This document shows, one piece after another, positions 1 to 8,851 of a DNA stretch of 64,000 nucleotides. A model generated the notes under the pieces. It was not told the DNA's origin and did no database searches. It saw only the letters and a program-made list of their open reading frames with translations. This DNA is from Phascolarctobacterium sp. (GTDB lineage: Bacteria > Bacillota > Negativicutes > Acidaminococcales > Acidaminococcaceae), in the NCBI GenBank assembly GCA_017467905.1, contig JAFUKD010000005.1, forward strand, positions 1 to 64,000, in the 5' to 3' direction. The position numbers and the translations under genes are program-made. Positions within the stretch are counted from its first letter, which is position 1. Each line of letters starts with the position of its first letter.

Positions 1-23
1 GGGTATAACCTGAGAAAAGAAAA

Positions 24-140
<117 letters not shown>

Positions 141-145
141 GGAAC

Positions 146-182
146 AAAAATACCGTACCGAAAGGTACGGTATTTTTGTTTT
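146..182 (+). terminator. Intrinsic terminator of the rRNA operon
   Basis: A 14-bp perfect stem (AAAAATACCGTACC at 146-159 against 164-177) with a GAAA tetraloop and a T-rich tail. It lies six bases after the 5S end and closes the rRNA operon. Confidence 0.93.
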
Positions 183-574
183 ATCTGATAGTTATGTAGA
201 CTGACAGGCGGAGCCTGGGACACATGGCAGGCGATATTTGAAGGAGCGGAGCGACGCGCAAATGAAGCCTGACAGTGGTTGCGAGCGTAGGCGAGACAAC
301 CTCCTTGGCGTTAGCTGCTACCGATAGGCTTGACGAAGCGGATAATCGAGACAGCGAAGGCTATGCAAATTTTGCGACTGAATAGGGAGTAAAATTTGCA
401 TTCCTTAATACAGCTGCCGGTTGGTTAGGGTTAATGTAGAATGAAGCCTGACAGTGGTTGCGAGCGTAAGCGAGACAACTTCCTTCAACTGCTAATAATG
501 AGCGTGCGTATATTAGGGAAATGTGTTATAATTACTCTGTTATATTGTGATGATAAACATAAGGAGATATCATT
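183..574. repeat. rRNA-trkA spacer with 46-bp direct repeat
   Basis: No gene is visible in this spacer of about 390 bp. It holds a near-perfect direct repeat at 261-306 and 440-485 (both start AATGAAGCCTGACAGTGG; two differences). A 13-bp copy of the 5S 3' end (AGCTGCCGGTTGG, 130-142) recurs at 412-424. A 10-bp inverted repeat (TGCAAATTTT) occupies 364-373 and 391-400. This suggests duplication or erosion of rRNA flanking sequence. A 70-codon frame at 441 runs into trkA in another frame and is not supported. Confidence 0.7.
524..532 (+). promoter_or_regulatory. Extended -10 promoter upstream of trkA
   Basis: TGtTATAAT at 524-532 is a consensus extended -10 element. No good -35 is seen 17 bp upstream, which is usual for this class. 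Transcription would start near 540, about 35 nt before trkA. Confidence 0.5.
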
Positions 575-1918
575 ATGCGTATTGTTGTTGCCGGTGCTGG
601 CAAGCTTGGATATAGTATCGCCCAATTGTTGGCAGAAGATGAATTTGATGTAGTTGTTATTGAAATTGATAGTACTCGTAAGGAAGTAGTGCAAAACTCT
701 TTGGACGTGCTTGCTATCGAAGGTAATTGCTGCAGTCCTTATATTTTTGAGAATCCTGACGTGCATGATGCAGATGTTCTGATTGCTTGTACTGATAGTG
801 ATGAAGTTAATATGATTACCTGTATGATGGGTAAGAACCATGGCATTAAGCACACTGTTGCGCGTATTCGTAATGTTGAATATGCAGTGCACGCACCGCA
901 AATGCTTAATCATGATATGAAGATAGATTTAATTCTTAATCCGGAGCGCATTACTGCTACCGAAATTGAGCATATTCTTATGACACCTTCCGCACTGAAC
1001 GTAGATGATTTTGCTGAAGGCAAGGTGCGTATGTTTGAAGCGAAGCTAAAGGAAAATTCTCCTTTTGCAGGCATTCCCTTGAAGGATTTAAAAATACCAC
1101 AGGATATTCTTGCTGCTATGCTCTTTAGAAAGAACAAGATGATTATCCCTCGTGGTGATGATATGCTTTTCCCTGGCGATAATGTTTATTTCGTGGGCAA
1201 GCAGGAGGCAATCCTGAACTTCGAGCCCAATTTTGCCAATACCTATGACAAATTGGAAAAGGTACTCATTATAGGTGCAGGCAGAACTGGCCGCTTCTTG
1301 GCGCCTATGTTGGCAAATCAGGGGTTGGTTGTTAAGGTTATAGAAAAAAATCCGGAACGTTGCCAAATGTTATCCGCTATTTTAGATAGTGGGTTGGTTT
1401 TGTGTGGCGATGGTACTGATATTGACCTGCTTACTGAAGAAGGTGTGGGCGAAGCTGACGTTGTAGTTTGCATTACAGAAGATGACAAGCTGAATTTGTT
1501 GCTTGCACTTTTGGCGAAGCATTTAGGTGCTAAGAAAACCATTGTGCGTGTAACTCGTAACGAATATATTGAATTGATGGAAAAGGTTGGCGTTGACGTG
1601 GTTCTTTCCTCCCGCTTCCTCAGTGCGGGTGAAGTGTTGCGCTTCGTTCGCAAGGGAGGCATTGTCTCTGTTTCCTTGTTGGAGGGTGCGCAGGCAGAGG
1701 CATTGGAAATTATCGTTGGCGTTGGCAGTGAAGTTGATGGCAAGATGTTGCGCGAACTTAATTTGCCTAAGGAGTCTTTGGTATGTGCCATAGTTAGAGA
1801 TAACGAAGCGTACATTCCCAATGGCAATACTGTTTTGCAGGCTGATGACCGCATCATCTTATTTATCAAGAGTGAATTTGTGAAGACTACAGTTCCACTA
1901 TTTGAATCTCGGAGCTAA
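575..1918 (+). CDS. trkA: Trk potassium uptake regulatory subunit TrkA
   Basis: Cytoplasmic NAD(H)-binding gating subunit of the Trk K+ uptake system. The 447 residues form two RCK halves. The first Rossmann fold opens with GAGKLG (7-12), the second with GAGRTG (234-239), and each is followed by a TrkA-C-like domain (near 150-215 and 370-440). AAGGAG sits just before the ATG. The gene is followed after 5 bp by trkH, and a second trkH comes next, so one TrkA probably serves two channel subunits. Length is typical for the two-domain TrkA. Confidence 0.95.
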   Translation: MRIVVAGAGKLGYSIAQLLAEDEFDVVVIEIDSTRKEVVQNSLDVLAIEGNCCSPYIFENPDVHDADVLIACTDSDEVNMITCMMGKNHGIKHTVARIRNVEYAVHAPQMLNHDMKIDLILNPERITATEIEHILMTPSALNVDDFAEGKVRMFEAKLKENSPFAGIPLKDLKIPQDILAAMLFRKNKMIIPRGDDMLFPGDNVYFVGKQEAILNFEPNFANTYDKLEKVLIIGAGRTGRFLAPMLANQGLVVKVIEKNPERCQMLSAILDSGLVLCGDGTDIDLLTEEGVGEADVVVCITEDDKLNLLLALLAKHLGAKKTIVRVTRNEYIELMEKVGVDVVLSSRFLSAGEVLRFVRKGGIVSVSLLEGAQAEALEIIVGVGSEVDGKMLRELNLPKESLVCAIVRDNEAYIPNGNTVLQADDRIILFIKSEFVKTTVPLFESRS

Positions 1919-1923
1919 TTTTT

Positions 1924-3387
1924 ATGGACTTTAGACTTATTGCAAGGTTGTTATCCTTGATATTTGTTTTCTTTTCCATTGGGATACTATTGCCTTTGGG
2001 TACAGCAATCTTCTATGATACAGAAAACATTATCAACTATGTAACTACCTTGGCTGTATCAGGCAGTCTTGCCTTGGGGCTAAGACGCTATGGTGCAGGA
2101 AAAATAACAAAAAAATTACGTGTTCGTGAAGCATTCGTACTGCTTACATCCGGTTGGACCTTAATCTGCATAGTTGGGACCATACCTTATGCCATGGTTG
2201 GTACGATGGATTTAATGACATCTTTCTTTGAAAGTGTCGCTGGCTTTACTACTACAGAAGTTTGTGCGGCAGATTCCTACGACTTTTTCCCTACAAGCAT
2301 TTTAGTGTGGCGTGGTTTATCACACTGGGCTGGTGCTGTGGGTGTAATTATGATGTTCATTATCGTTATGCCACAGATGAATAGCGGTGTAAGTAATTTG
2401 TTTAATGCAGAGCTGCCCAGCGTTGTTTCTGATAGAACTGTACCTAAGATTAAAGAGGCTGCTTTCTTGGTGTTTAAGATTTATAATGCTTTCTTCTGGT
2501 TCGAGGTACTGTTGCTGTGGCTTATCGGTACACCTTTCCTGCAATCGGTGAACTATGCTCTTTTGAGTATGTCAACTGGCGGCTTCTCTTATTTTTATAG
2601 TGGTGAGTTCTTTGCCTTTGACAACCTTGCCATGGAAATTATCTGCTTGATTTTTATGATGATTGGCAGTATTAACTTTTCCCTGTATTACAAAATTTGG
2701 CGTAGGGACTGGGAGGCTGTTCGTAACGATGCAGAGCACCGCTATTATTTTATGATGCTTTTTATTTGTGGTATGATAATGTCTTTAGACTTATACATTA
2801 CTAATTACCACGATTTGAAAGATAGCTTTTATATGGGCTTCATGCATTCCCTGTCTTTTGGTGCTACGGTTGGTTTAGCTTATGAAGATTTTGATAAATG
2901 GCCTGGCATCAGCCGTTTTGTAATTTTTATTATGATGTTCATCGGTGGCTGCAGTGGTTCTTCCGCAGGCGGTATCAAGGTTGGGCGTATTGCTATTTTA
3001 TTGAAGGCAGCTTGGGCAGAGTTTATGCGCATCCTGCATCCCAATGTTGTTTATACCGTCAGATCCGGTTCGAGGGTAATTGACCCGGAAACCTTGAGAA
3101 ATATTACGCGCTTCTTCTTTATGTATATATTTGTGTTCGTAGTATTGGCATTGCTAATGTCTTTGTCCGGTACTTCGATGATGGATTCTATGACTATTAC
3201 GGCTGCGTGTCTAAGCTCTGTAGGTTTAGCTACGGGTGTAGTAGGGCCTACTACTTTAGCATTTAACGACGTTTCCAATTATGGCAAGTTCATTGCTTGT
3301 ATTGGTATGCTTATGGGGCGTGTAGAAATTTTTGCTTTTTTAGTAGTGCTGCGTCCGGGCTTCTGGCGTAACAAAGATAATTGGTAA
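1924..3387 (+). CDS. trkH: TrkH-family potassium channel subunit, paralogue 1
   Basis: Integral membrane subunit of 487 residues with four membrane-pore-membrane repeats. The pore loops read AGFTTTEVCA, MSTGGFSYF, SFGATVGLAY and LSSVGLATGV. Three keep the selectivity-filter glycine, but the first has Glu112 (codon 2257-2259) where the family has the conserved Gly of TTTG. The rest of the protein is intact, including the GGCSGSSAGGIK stretch. Cotranscribed with trkA and a second trkH. The substitution may change ion selectivity or mark a subunit for hetero-assembly; that is inference. Confidence 0.9.
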   Translation: MDFRLIARLLSLIFVFFSIGILLPLGTAIFYDTENIINYVTTLAVSGSLALGLRRYGAGKITKKLRVREAFVLLTSGWTLICIVGTIPYAMVGTMDLMTSFFESVAGFTTTEVCAADSYDFFPTSILVWRGLSHWAGAVGVIMMFIIVMPQMNSGVSNLFNAELPSVVSDRTVPKIKEAAFLVFKIYNAFFWFEVLLLWLIGTPFLQSVNYALLSMSTGGFSYFYSGEFFAFDNLAMEIICLIFMMIGSINFSLYYKIWRRDWEAVRNDAEHRYYFMMLFICGMIMSLDLYITNYHDLKDSFYMGFMHSLSFGATVGLAYEDFDKWPGISRFVIFIMMFIGGCSGSSAGGIKVGRIAILLKAAWAEFMRILHPNVVYTVRSGSRVIDPETLRNITRFFFMYIFVFVVLALLMSLSGTSMMDSMTITAACLSSVGLATGVVGPTTLAFNDVSNYGKFIACIGMLMGRVEIFAFLVVLRPGFWRNKDNW

Positions 3388-3405
3388 TTGCCTTGGAGGT
3401 AAAAG

Positions 3406-4863
3406 ATGAATGAGAAAATAATTTGTTATCTTTTAGGCAGACTTTGTGCAGGTATAGCGGCTGCGCTGGCGTTGCCCTTCTTCTTGGCTCTGCATTATCA
3501 AGAAGGCAATTATCTTGATTTTATTTTTGCCATTGCCGTTACTGCCCTTGTTGGCTTTAGCTTTAATTGGTACGCCGGCAAGACAAATACCAAGGATATT
3601 TCTGTACGCGAATGGATTAGCGTGGTTGTCTTTGGCTGGATTTTAGGTGCAGGGTTAAGCTCCTTGCCCTATGTTTTTAACGGAGTCTTGAATCCGGTGG
3701 ATGCTTATTTTGAAAGTATGTCAGGCTTGACGACAACAGGCATCACTGCCATTACCAATATTACTGAAATACCTAAGAGCCTGATGTTTTGGCGTAGCTT
3801 GACTGGGTGGTTTGGTGGTATTGCCAGTATCGTAGTGTTCGTTGCCGTGCTGCCCATGTTCCCTGGTACTGCCGTTTACCTTTTCAATTCCGAAGCAAGC
3901 GGTTATGCTAAGGTGGGTGTGTTGCCTCGCATGAGGGATAGCGCTACTACCTTGCTTACAATCTATTTTGTACTGACTTTGGTTTTAGCAATTGTACTTA
4001 TATTTTTAGGACTTTCCACCTTTGAAGCAGTCAACTATGCCTGCTCCACAATATCTACTACGGGATTTGCCATTCACGATAGCAATATGGCTTACTGGGA
4101 AGATAGCATTATCCTTTACATCACTGCGTTCTTTATGATTTTAGCTGGTGGTAATTTTGCTTTATATTTCCAGTGCCTGCGTAAAGGCTTTAAGGTTTTG
4201 TGGCAGGATATGGAGTTTAAAGGTTATTTATATGGTATCGCAGTTATTGCGGTGCTGATTGCTGCTAATGTTTTTTACATGCAGGGCGGAGAGCTTACCC
4301 ATGATTTGACCAACTCTTATTTTCAAACTATTTCCTTTGCTTCTACTACCGGTTACACCATCAGCGATTATAATTCTTGGCCAACCTTTGCGAAGATGCT
4401 TTTGGGCTTGATTCTTTTTACCGGTGGCTGTAGTGGTTCTGCGGCAAGTGGTTTGAAGATTGGACGCGTAATTGTTTTAGTTAAGATACTTTTCTTGGAA
4501 CTGAAGCGTGTCTTGCATCCTAAGATGCTTATTTCTGTTATCTATAATAAACGTGCGCTGGCGGTTTCTTCCATTGTAAATATGACAAGGTTCTTCTTTG
4601 TTTATGTGCTGGTGGTGGTTCTTTTCAGCTTTCCCTTGGCAGCAGCAGGCTTGTCTCCGGACGAAGCTCTCTTTGGTTCTGCTTCCTGCTTGAGTAATAA
4701 TGGCCCTGCCTTTGGAATGTTGGGTGCTGTTAATGCCTACGCAGGCTTACCAATGATTACGAAGATGCTTATGTGCGTGGGAATGTTGTTGGGACGTTTA
4801 GAAATTTTTATTGTGCTTGCAATGCTTCGCAAGGAGTTTTGGAGAAGTACAAAGAGATGGTAA
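3406..4863 (+). CDS. trkH: TrkH-family potassium channel subunit, paralogue 2
   Basis: Second TrkH of 485 residues, clearly related to the upstream paralogue, with the same four-repeat plan. Its pore loops (SGLTTTGITA, ISTTGFAIHD, FASTTGYTIS, LSNNGPAFGM) all keep the filter glycine, so it looks like a canonical Trk/Ktr channel. GGAGG lies before the ATG (3394-3398). Last gene of the trkA-trkH-trkH operon, with a terminator directly after it. Confidence 0.92.
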   Translation: MNEKIICYLLGRLCAGIAAALALPFFLALHYQEGNYLDFIFAIAVTALVGFSFNWYAGKTNTKDISVREWISVVVFGWILGAGLSSLPYVFNGVLNPVDAYFESMSGLTTTGITAITNITEIPKSLMFWRSLTGWFGGIASIVVFVAVLPMFPGTAVYLFNSEASGYAKVGVLPRMRDSATTLLTIYFVLTLVLAIVLIFLGLSTFEAVNYACSTISTTGFAIHDSNMAYWEDSIILYITAFFMILAGGNFALYFQCLRKGFKVLWQDMEFKGYLYGIAVIAVLIAANVFYMQGGELTHDLTNSYFQTISFASTTGYTISDYNSWPTFAKMLLGLILFTGGCSGSAASGLKIGRVIVLVKILFLELKRVLHPKMLISVIYNKRALAVSSIVNMTRFFFVYVLVVVLFSFPLAAAGLSPDEALFGSASCLSNNGPAFGMLGAVNAYAGLPMITKMLMCVGMLLGRLEIFIVLAMLRKEFWRSTKRW

Positions 4864-4867
4864 TTAT

Positions 4868-4897
4868 AGCTCCGTTTCGGCGGAGCTTCTTCTATTT
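4868..4897 (+). terminator. Terminator after the trk operon
   Basis: A 7-bp stem (AGCTCCG at 4868-4874, CGGAGCT at 4881-4887) with a 6-nt loop and a T-rich but interrupted tail. It lies between trkH and the next gene's promoter. Confidence 0.7.
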
Positions 4898-4936
4898 TGT
4901 ATACTTGTGGCTTAGGCTTCAAATTTTCGTTCGATG

Positions 4937-4945
4937 TGGTATAAT
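4937..4945 (+). promoter_or_regulatory. Extended -10 promoter of the racemase gene
   Basis: TGgTATAAT at 4937-4945 is an extended -10. The start codon lies 29 nt downstream, with GGAGG in between at about 4963. Confidence 0.55.
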
Positions 4946-4974
4946 GTTACTATGTTTGAAATGGAGGAATCCCA

Positions 4975-6276
4975 ATGAAAAAGTTTGCTTTACCAATCGG
5001 CAAGCGCTTCGAAGAGGTGCTGCTGCCGGAAGATAAAATTTTATATGATATTCACGGCAACGAAGCCAAGGAGTGTACTGACGTAGCAGCTGCTGCTCTC
5101 GAAGCAATCCGTAATCCCATCGGTACCAAGCCCTTGCGCGAAATAGTGCAGGCTGGTGAGAAGGTTACCATAATTATTAGCGACATCACCCGTTTGTGCG
5201 GTACTTCTGAATATTTACCCGTCATTGTTAACGAACTGAACAGCGTTGGTGTAAAGGACGAAGACATTACTGTCATTGTTGCAACAGGTACTCACCGAGG
5301 GCATACTCCTGAAGAGGATGTCATTGTGTGCGGCGAAGAGATGGCGAAACGATTGACCATCGTTCAACACAATTCCCGCAAGGATAGCGACATGGTAACA
5401 TTGGGGACAACTAAATACGGAACCAAGGTTGCCATCAACAAGGTAGTTGCCAATGCAGATAGAGTTATCTTAACAGGAGCAGTAACCCTGCATCCCTTCG
5501 CAGGCTTTGGTGGTGGACGTAAGGCAGTTATGCCCGGTGTTGCTGCTTATGACAGCATTATGAACAATCATTCCATGACACTTTCCCCTGTTGAGGGCGG
5601 CGGTTGTAATAGCGCTTGCGACAGCAGCCTGCTGGAAGGCAATCCCATACATGCGGATATGACGGAAGCTTGCGCGATGCTTGAGCCTGACTTCCTCTTG
5701 AACACCGTCTTTACTCCTGATGGTGCGGTAAGTGAAATTGTTGCCGGACATTGGTACAAGGCTTGGGAAAAAGGCTGTCAGGATTTGCTAAAGATGGCAG
5801 GCGTAACCATTAAGGAGCTTGCAGATGTTGTTATTGCTTCCTGCGGTGGTTATCCTAAAGATTTAAACCTGTACCAGGCAACCAAATGCCATATGAACGC
5901 GGCATTTGCTGTTAAAAAAGGCGGTATTTTAATTTTCACTTACGATTGCCAGGATATTATGGAGCCTGCTATTTTTACAGAGTGCCTGAGCCGTAGCAAT
6001 ATGGAACAGTTTGAAAAGGATATTCGCCAGGTGTTCACTGTGCCTGCTTTTGTTGCCTTCAAATCCAGAAGCATTACTAACGAAGTAAGTGCTGCATATC
6101 TGGTAACTCGTCCGGAAAACTTTGAGTTTGTAAAGCGTACCGGTCATATTCCCTGTGCAAGCCTTGCAGAAGCATGGGAATTGGCGCAAAAGCGCTTGGC
6201 AGAACAGGGCAAAAAGGATTATACTATTACCATTATGGGACATGGCAGTGCAACTCTGCCCATCTTAGAAAAATAA
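4975..6276 (+). CDS. larA: LarA-family nickel-pincer 2-hydroxyacid racemase
   Basis: LarA racemases interconvert the two forms of a 2-hydroxyacid using the nickel-pincer cofactor. The 433 residues match the usual length. Key positions sit one residue off the Lactobacillus plantarum numbering: His107 (GTHRGH), His173 (LHPFAGF), Lys183 (GGGRKAVMPG, the cofactor-linked Lys) and His199 (NNH, the Ni ligand). The cofactor genes larB, larC and larE are not in the window. The neighbour is a dehydrogenase resembling L-2-hydroxyisocaproate dehydrogenase, so the substrate may be lactate or a bulkier hydroxyacid. Confidence 0.85.
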   Translation: MKKFALPIGKRFEEVLLPEDKILYDIHGNEAKECTDVAAAALEAIRNPIGTKPLREIVQAGEKVTIIISDITRLCGTSEYLPVIVNELNSVGVKDEDITVIVATGTHRGHTPEEDVIVCGEEMAKRLTIVQHNSRKDSDMVTLGTTKYGTKVAINKVVANADRVILTGAVTLHPFAGFGGGRKAVMPGVAAYDSIMNNHSMTLSPVEGGGCNSACDSSLLEGNPIHADMTEACAMLEPDFLLNTVFTPDGAVSEIVAGHWYKAWEKGCQDLLKMAGVTIKELADVVIASCGGYPKDLNLYQATKCHMNAAFAVKKGGILIFTYDCQDIMEPAIFTECLSRSNMEQFEKDIRQVFTVPAFVAFKSRSITNEVSAAYLVTRPENFEFVKRTGHIPCASLAEAWELAQKRLAEQGKKDYTITIMGHGSATLPILEK

Positions 6277-6322
6277 TGCTTGCCTTTTGATGACGGGCAT
6301 ACTTTAAATGGAGGGGATACTC

Positions 6323-7270
6323 ATGCATAAGATTAGAAAAGTTGGTATCTTGGGGGTAGGCCATGTTGGTGCTCACTGCGCTTATAGCCTTGCCATTCAA
6401 GGTATTGTGGACGAATTAGTTTTAGTAGATTTAAAAGCAGATAGAGTAAAGAGCGAGTGTCAGGATTTACGTGACGCTGTTATGTACATGCCTCATAACG
6501 TAACTGTTAATGTTGGTACCTACGCTGATTTGGGCGACTGCGATGTACTGGTAAATTCTTTGGGAGATATTTCCTTGGTTGCCAGTGGTGACCGTAACGA
6601 TGAAATGCGCTACACCGTTGCCCAATTAAAAGAAACTATGCCTAAGGTTATGGCAAGTGGCTTTAAAGGAATTATCATCAGCATTACTAACCCCTGCGAC
6701 ACTATTGCTGATTTGGTTTATAAATTAAGTGGTTTGCCTAAGGGAAGAGTGTTTGGCACGGGCACAGGCCTTGATACTTCCAGACTTGTTTCTGCTTTGG
6801 CACAACAAACCGGTATTGACCACCAAGCCATCAGCGCTTATATGATTGGTGAACACGGTGCTTCTCAAATGGCAGCTTGGTCCTGCGTTAGCTTTGGTGG
6901 TGCGCCCCTTTCCGCACTGGAGGGCAAGGATGAACGTTTTTCCTTCGATAAGGATGAGCTGCAAAAAATTGCCATCAACGCAGGCTGGGTGACCTATTAC
7001 GGTAAGAACTGCACTGAATATGGAATCTGCTCTACCTTGGCAAGGATGGTTCGTGCGGTGCTGCATGACGAAAAACGTATTATGCCGGCAAGCATGCTCC
7101 TCGAAGGTGAGTACGGTGAACACAATGTGTTCGTAGGTGTGCCCTGCATCATCGGTAAGAACGGCGTTGAAGAAGTTGTGGAACTGCCTTTGACCGCAGA
7201 AGAAAAAGAAAAATTCCATGTTTGCTGCGAAGATGTACGCAAGCATATTGCAGAGGCAGCTTTGTTATAA
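6323..7270 (+). CDS. L-2-hydroxyacid (lactate / hydroxyisocaproate-type) dehydrogenase
   Basis: NAD-dependent oxidoreductase of the LDH/MDH family, 315 residues. The Rossmann motif GVGHVG is at 11-16, and the catalytic His is in GEHGAS. The loop SLGDISLVASGDRNDEM resembles the substrate loop of L-2-hydroxyisocaproate dehydrogenase more than classical LDH, so a branched 2-hydroxyacid substrate is possible. The start at 6323 is chosen because GGAGGGG (6310-6316) sits 6 nt before it; the ATG at 6308 has no ribosome-binding site. It follows larA by 46 bp, which suggests coupled racemisation and oxidation. Confidence 0.85.
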   Translation: MHKIRKVGILGVGHVGAHCAYSLAIQGIVDELVLVDLKADRVKSECQDLRDAVMYMPHNVTVNVGTYADLGDCDVLVNSLGDISLVASGDRNDEMRYTVAQLKETMPKVMASGFKGIIISITNPCDTIADLVYKLSGLPKGRVFGTGTGLDTSRLVSALAQQTGIDHQAISAYMIGEHGASQMAAWSCVSFGGAPLSALEGKDERFSFDKDELQKIAINAGWVTYYGKNCTEYGICSTLARMVRAVLHDEKRIMPASMLLEGEYGEHNVFVGVPCIIGKNGVEEVVELPLTAEEKEKFHVCCEDVRKHIAEAALL

Positions 7271-7327
7271 AGGCTGTAAGCAAATCTGAACAGCGTTGTT
7301 AAAAATAAAATACTGGTAGAATTTAAG

Positions 7328-7358
7328 GGAGTGGACTTAGAGGTCTGCTCCTTTTTAT
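7328..7358 (+). terminator. Terminator after the dehydrogenase gene
   Basis: GGAGtGGAC (7328-7336) pairs imperfectly with GTCtgCTCC (7343-7351), followed by TTTTTATTTT. Confidence 0.75.
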
Positions 7359-7432
7359 TTTGCCAATATGTTACCAAAAAGTGAAAGGTTTGCGAATAAT
7401 AAGGAGTACGGTTTAAATAGCGTTCGTGAATA

Positions 7433-7461
7433 TTGCAAAGCTATGACCTGTAGATTATAAT
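7433..7461 (+). promoter_or_regulatory. Sigma-A type promoter of purB-purA
   Basis: TTGCAA (7433-7438) and TATAAT (7456-7461) are separated by exactly 17 bp. The transcript would start near 7468, leaving a leader of about 75 nt. Confidence 0.7.
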
Positions 7462-7492
7462 ATGCTTGGAAATTTTGCGTGAAAGGGAAATA

Positions 7493-7505
7493 AAATCCGA
7501 ACTTT
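7493..7505 (+). promoter_or_regulatory. Candidate PurBox (PurR site) in the purB leader
   Basis: AAATCCGAACTTT fits the Bacillus PurBox consensus AWWWCCGAACWWT at every position. A core GTTCG in the opposite orientation lies at 7422-7426, upstream of the promoter. The spacing between them (about 70 bp) is much longer than the 16-17 bp of known PurBox pairs, so this is a candidate only. Confidence 0.4.
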
Positions 7506-7543
7506 ATGCAAGCTTCTAATAATATGCTTGAGGGGGCATAGGA

Positions 7544-8836
7544 ATGATTGAACGTTATACTCATCCTGAAATGGGTAACATCTGGTCTTTGGAAAATGAG
7601 TTTCGTACTATGCTAAAGGTTGAAGTTTTGGCTTGCGAGGCGATGCAAAAGTTAGGAGAGATTCCGGAAGAAGCCTTGAGAGAAATTCAAACGAAGGCAA
7701 ATTTTTCCGTAGAGCGTATTAAGGAAATAGAAGCAGTGACGAACCACGATGTTATAGCGTTTTTAAATAATGTAGCTGAATATGTGGGAGATGCTTCTAA
7801 ATATATTCATAAGGGACTAACATCAAGTGATGTTAAGGATACTGCCCTGTGTTATATGATGGTGCAGGCTGCTGATCTGCTTTTAAGGCATTTGGAAAAT
7901 TTTCATGAGGTTCTGCGACGTCGCGCTGCAGAACATAAATATACTGTAATGATTGGGCGTACCCATGGTGTTCACGCCGAGCCTATGACTTTAGGCTTGA
8001 AGTTTGCTTTATGGATGGACGAAACCAATCGTGGCATTGAGCGCTTGAAACAGGCGCGCGAGTTCGTCAGGGTAGGGAAGCTTTCCGGAGCAGTGGGTAC
8101 TTATTCTAATATCGACCCCTTCGTTGAAGAATATGTGTGCAAAAATCTGGGATTAGTTCCTGCCAAGCTGGCAACTCAGGTTATCCAGAGGGATAGACAC
8201 GCAGGCTTCATAACAACTTTGGCAATCATTGGCTCTTCTCTTGAGAAGATGGCAACAGAAATACGTAACCTGCAACGCACTGACATACGTGAGGTTGAAG
8301 AATACTTTAGCGTGGGGCAAAAGGGGTCTTCTGCCATGCCACATAAGCGTAACCCCATTACCTGTGAGAAGGTTTCCGGTATGGCGCGCCTTTTGCGTGG
8401 TTACGCCATTGCTGCGATGGAAGACATTGCACTGTGGCATGAAAGGGATATCTCTCATTCTTCCGTAGAAAGGGTAATCTTGCCTGATGCCTGCATAGCC
8501 CTTGATCATATGCTACGCAAGTTTACAGGAATTATCGATAAGCTTTTGGTTTATCCGGAAGCTATGCTGGCAAATTTAAATAAAACTGGCGGACTTATCT
8601 TTAGCCAAAATATTTTGGTTGCTCTTGTTGATAAAGGGGTATTGCGCGAAGAGGCTTATAATTGGGTACAGCGCAATGCAATGTCCCGGTGGATAGATGG
8701 TGCTGATTTTAAAATAAATGTTATGAATGATCCTGATATAAAAAAATACCTTACTGCTTTGGAAATTGAGCAGTGTTTTGACCCCAAACCAATGCTTCGT
8801 AACGTAGATTTAATTATGTCCAGATTTGGTTTATAA
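7544..8836 (+). CDS. purB: Adenylosuccinate lyase
   Basis: Cytoplasmic homotetrameric enzyme that cleaves SAICAR to AICAR and adenylosuccinate to AMP in purine synthesis. The 430 residues are typical. The fumarase/aspartase signature GSSAMPHKRNP is present with the flexible serine loop, and the conserved TSSDVKDT and GRTHGVHAEP stretches are visible. The ATG is preceded by GAGGGGG. It is followed after 15 bp by purA, so the two steps around adenylosuccinate are made together. Confidence 0.97.
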   Translation: MIERYTHPEMGNIWSLENEFRTMLKVEVLACEAMQKLGEIPEEALREIQTKANFSVERIKEIEAVTNHDVIAFLNNVAEYVGDASKYIHKGLTSSDVKDTALCYMMVQAADLLLRHLENFHEVLRRRAAEHKYTVMIGRTHGVHAEPMTLGLKFALWMDETNRGIERLKQAREFVRVGKLSGAVGTYSNIDPFVEEYVCKNLGLVPAKLATQVIQRDRHAGFITTLAIIGSSLEKMATEIRNLQRTDIREVEEYFSVGQKGSSAMPHKRNPITCEKVSGMARLLRGYAIAAMEDIALWHERDISHSSVERVILPDACIALDHMLRKFTGIIDKLLVYPEAMLANLNKTGGLIFSQNILVALVDKGVLREEAYNWVQRNAMSRWIDGADFKINVMNDPDIKKYLTALEIEQCFDPKPMLRNVDLIMSRFGL

Positions 8837-8851
8837 GAGGGAGTGATAATT

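Noticed and set aside
441-653. 70-codon frame between the rRNA repeat and trkA
   Set aside because: Starts inside a non-coding repeat and overlaps trkA in another frame.
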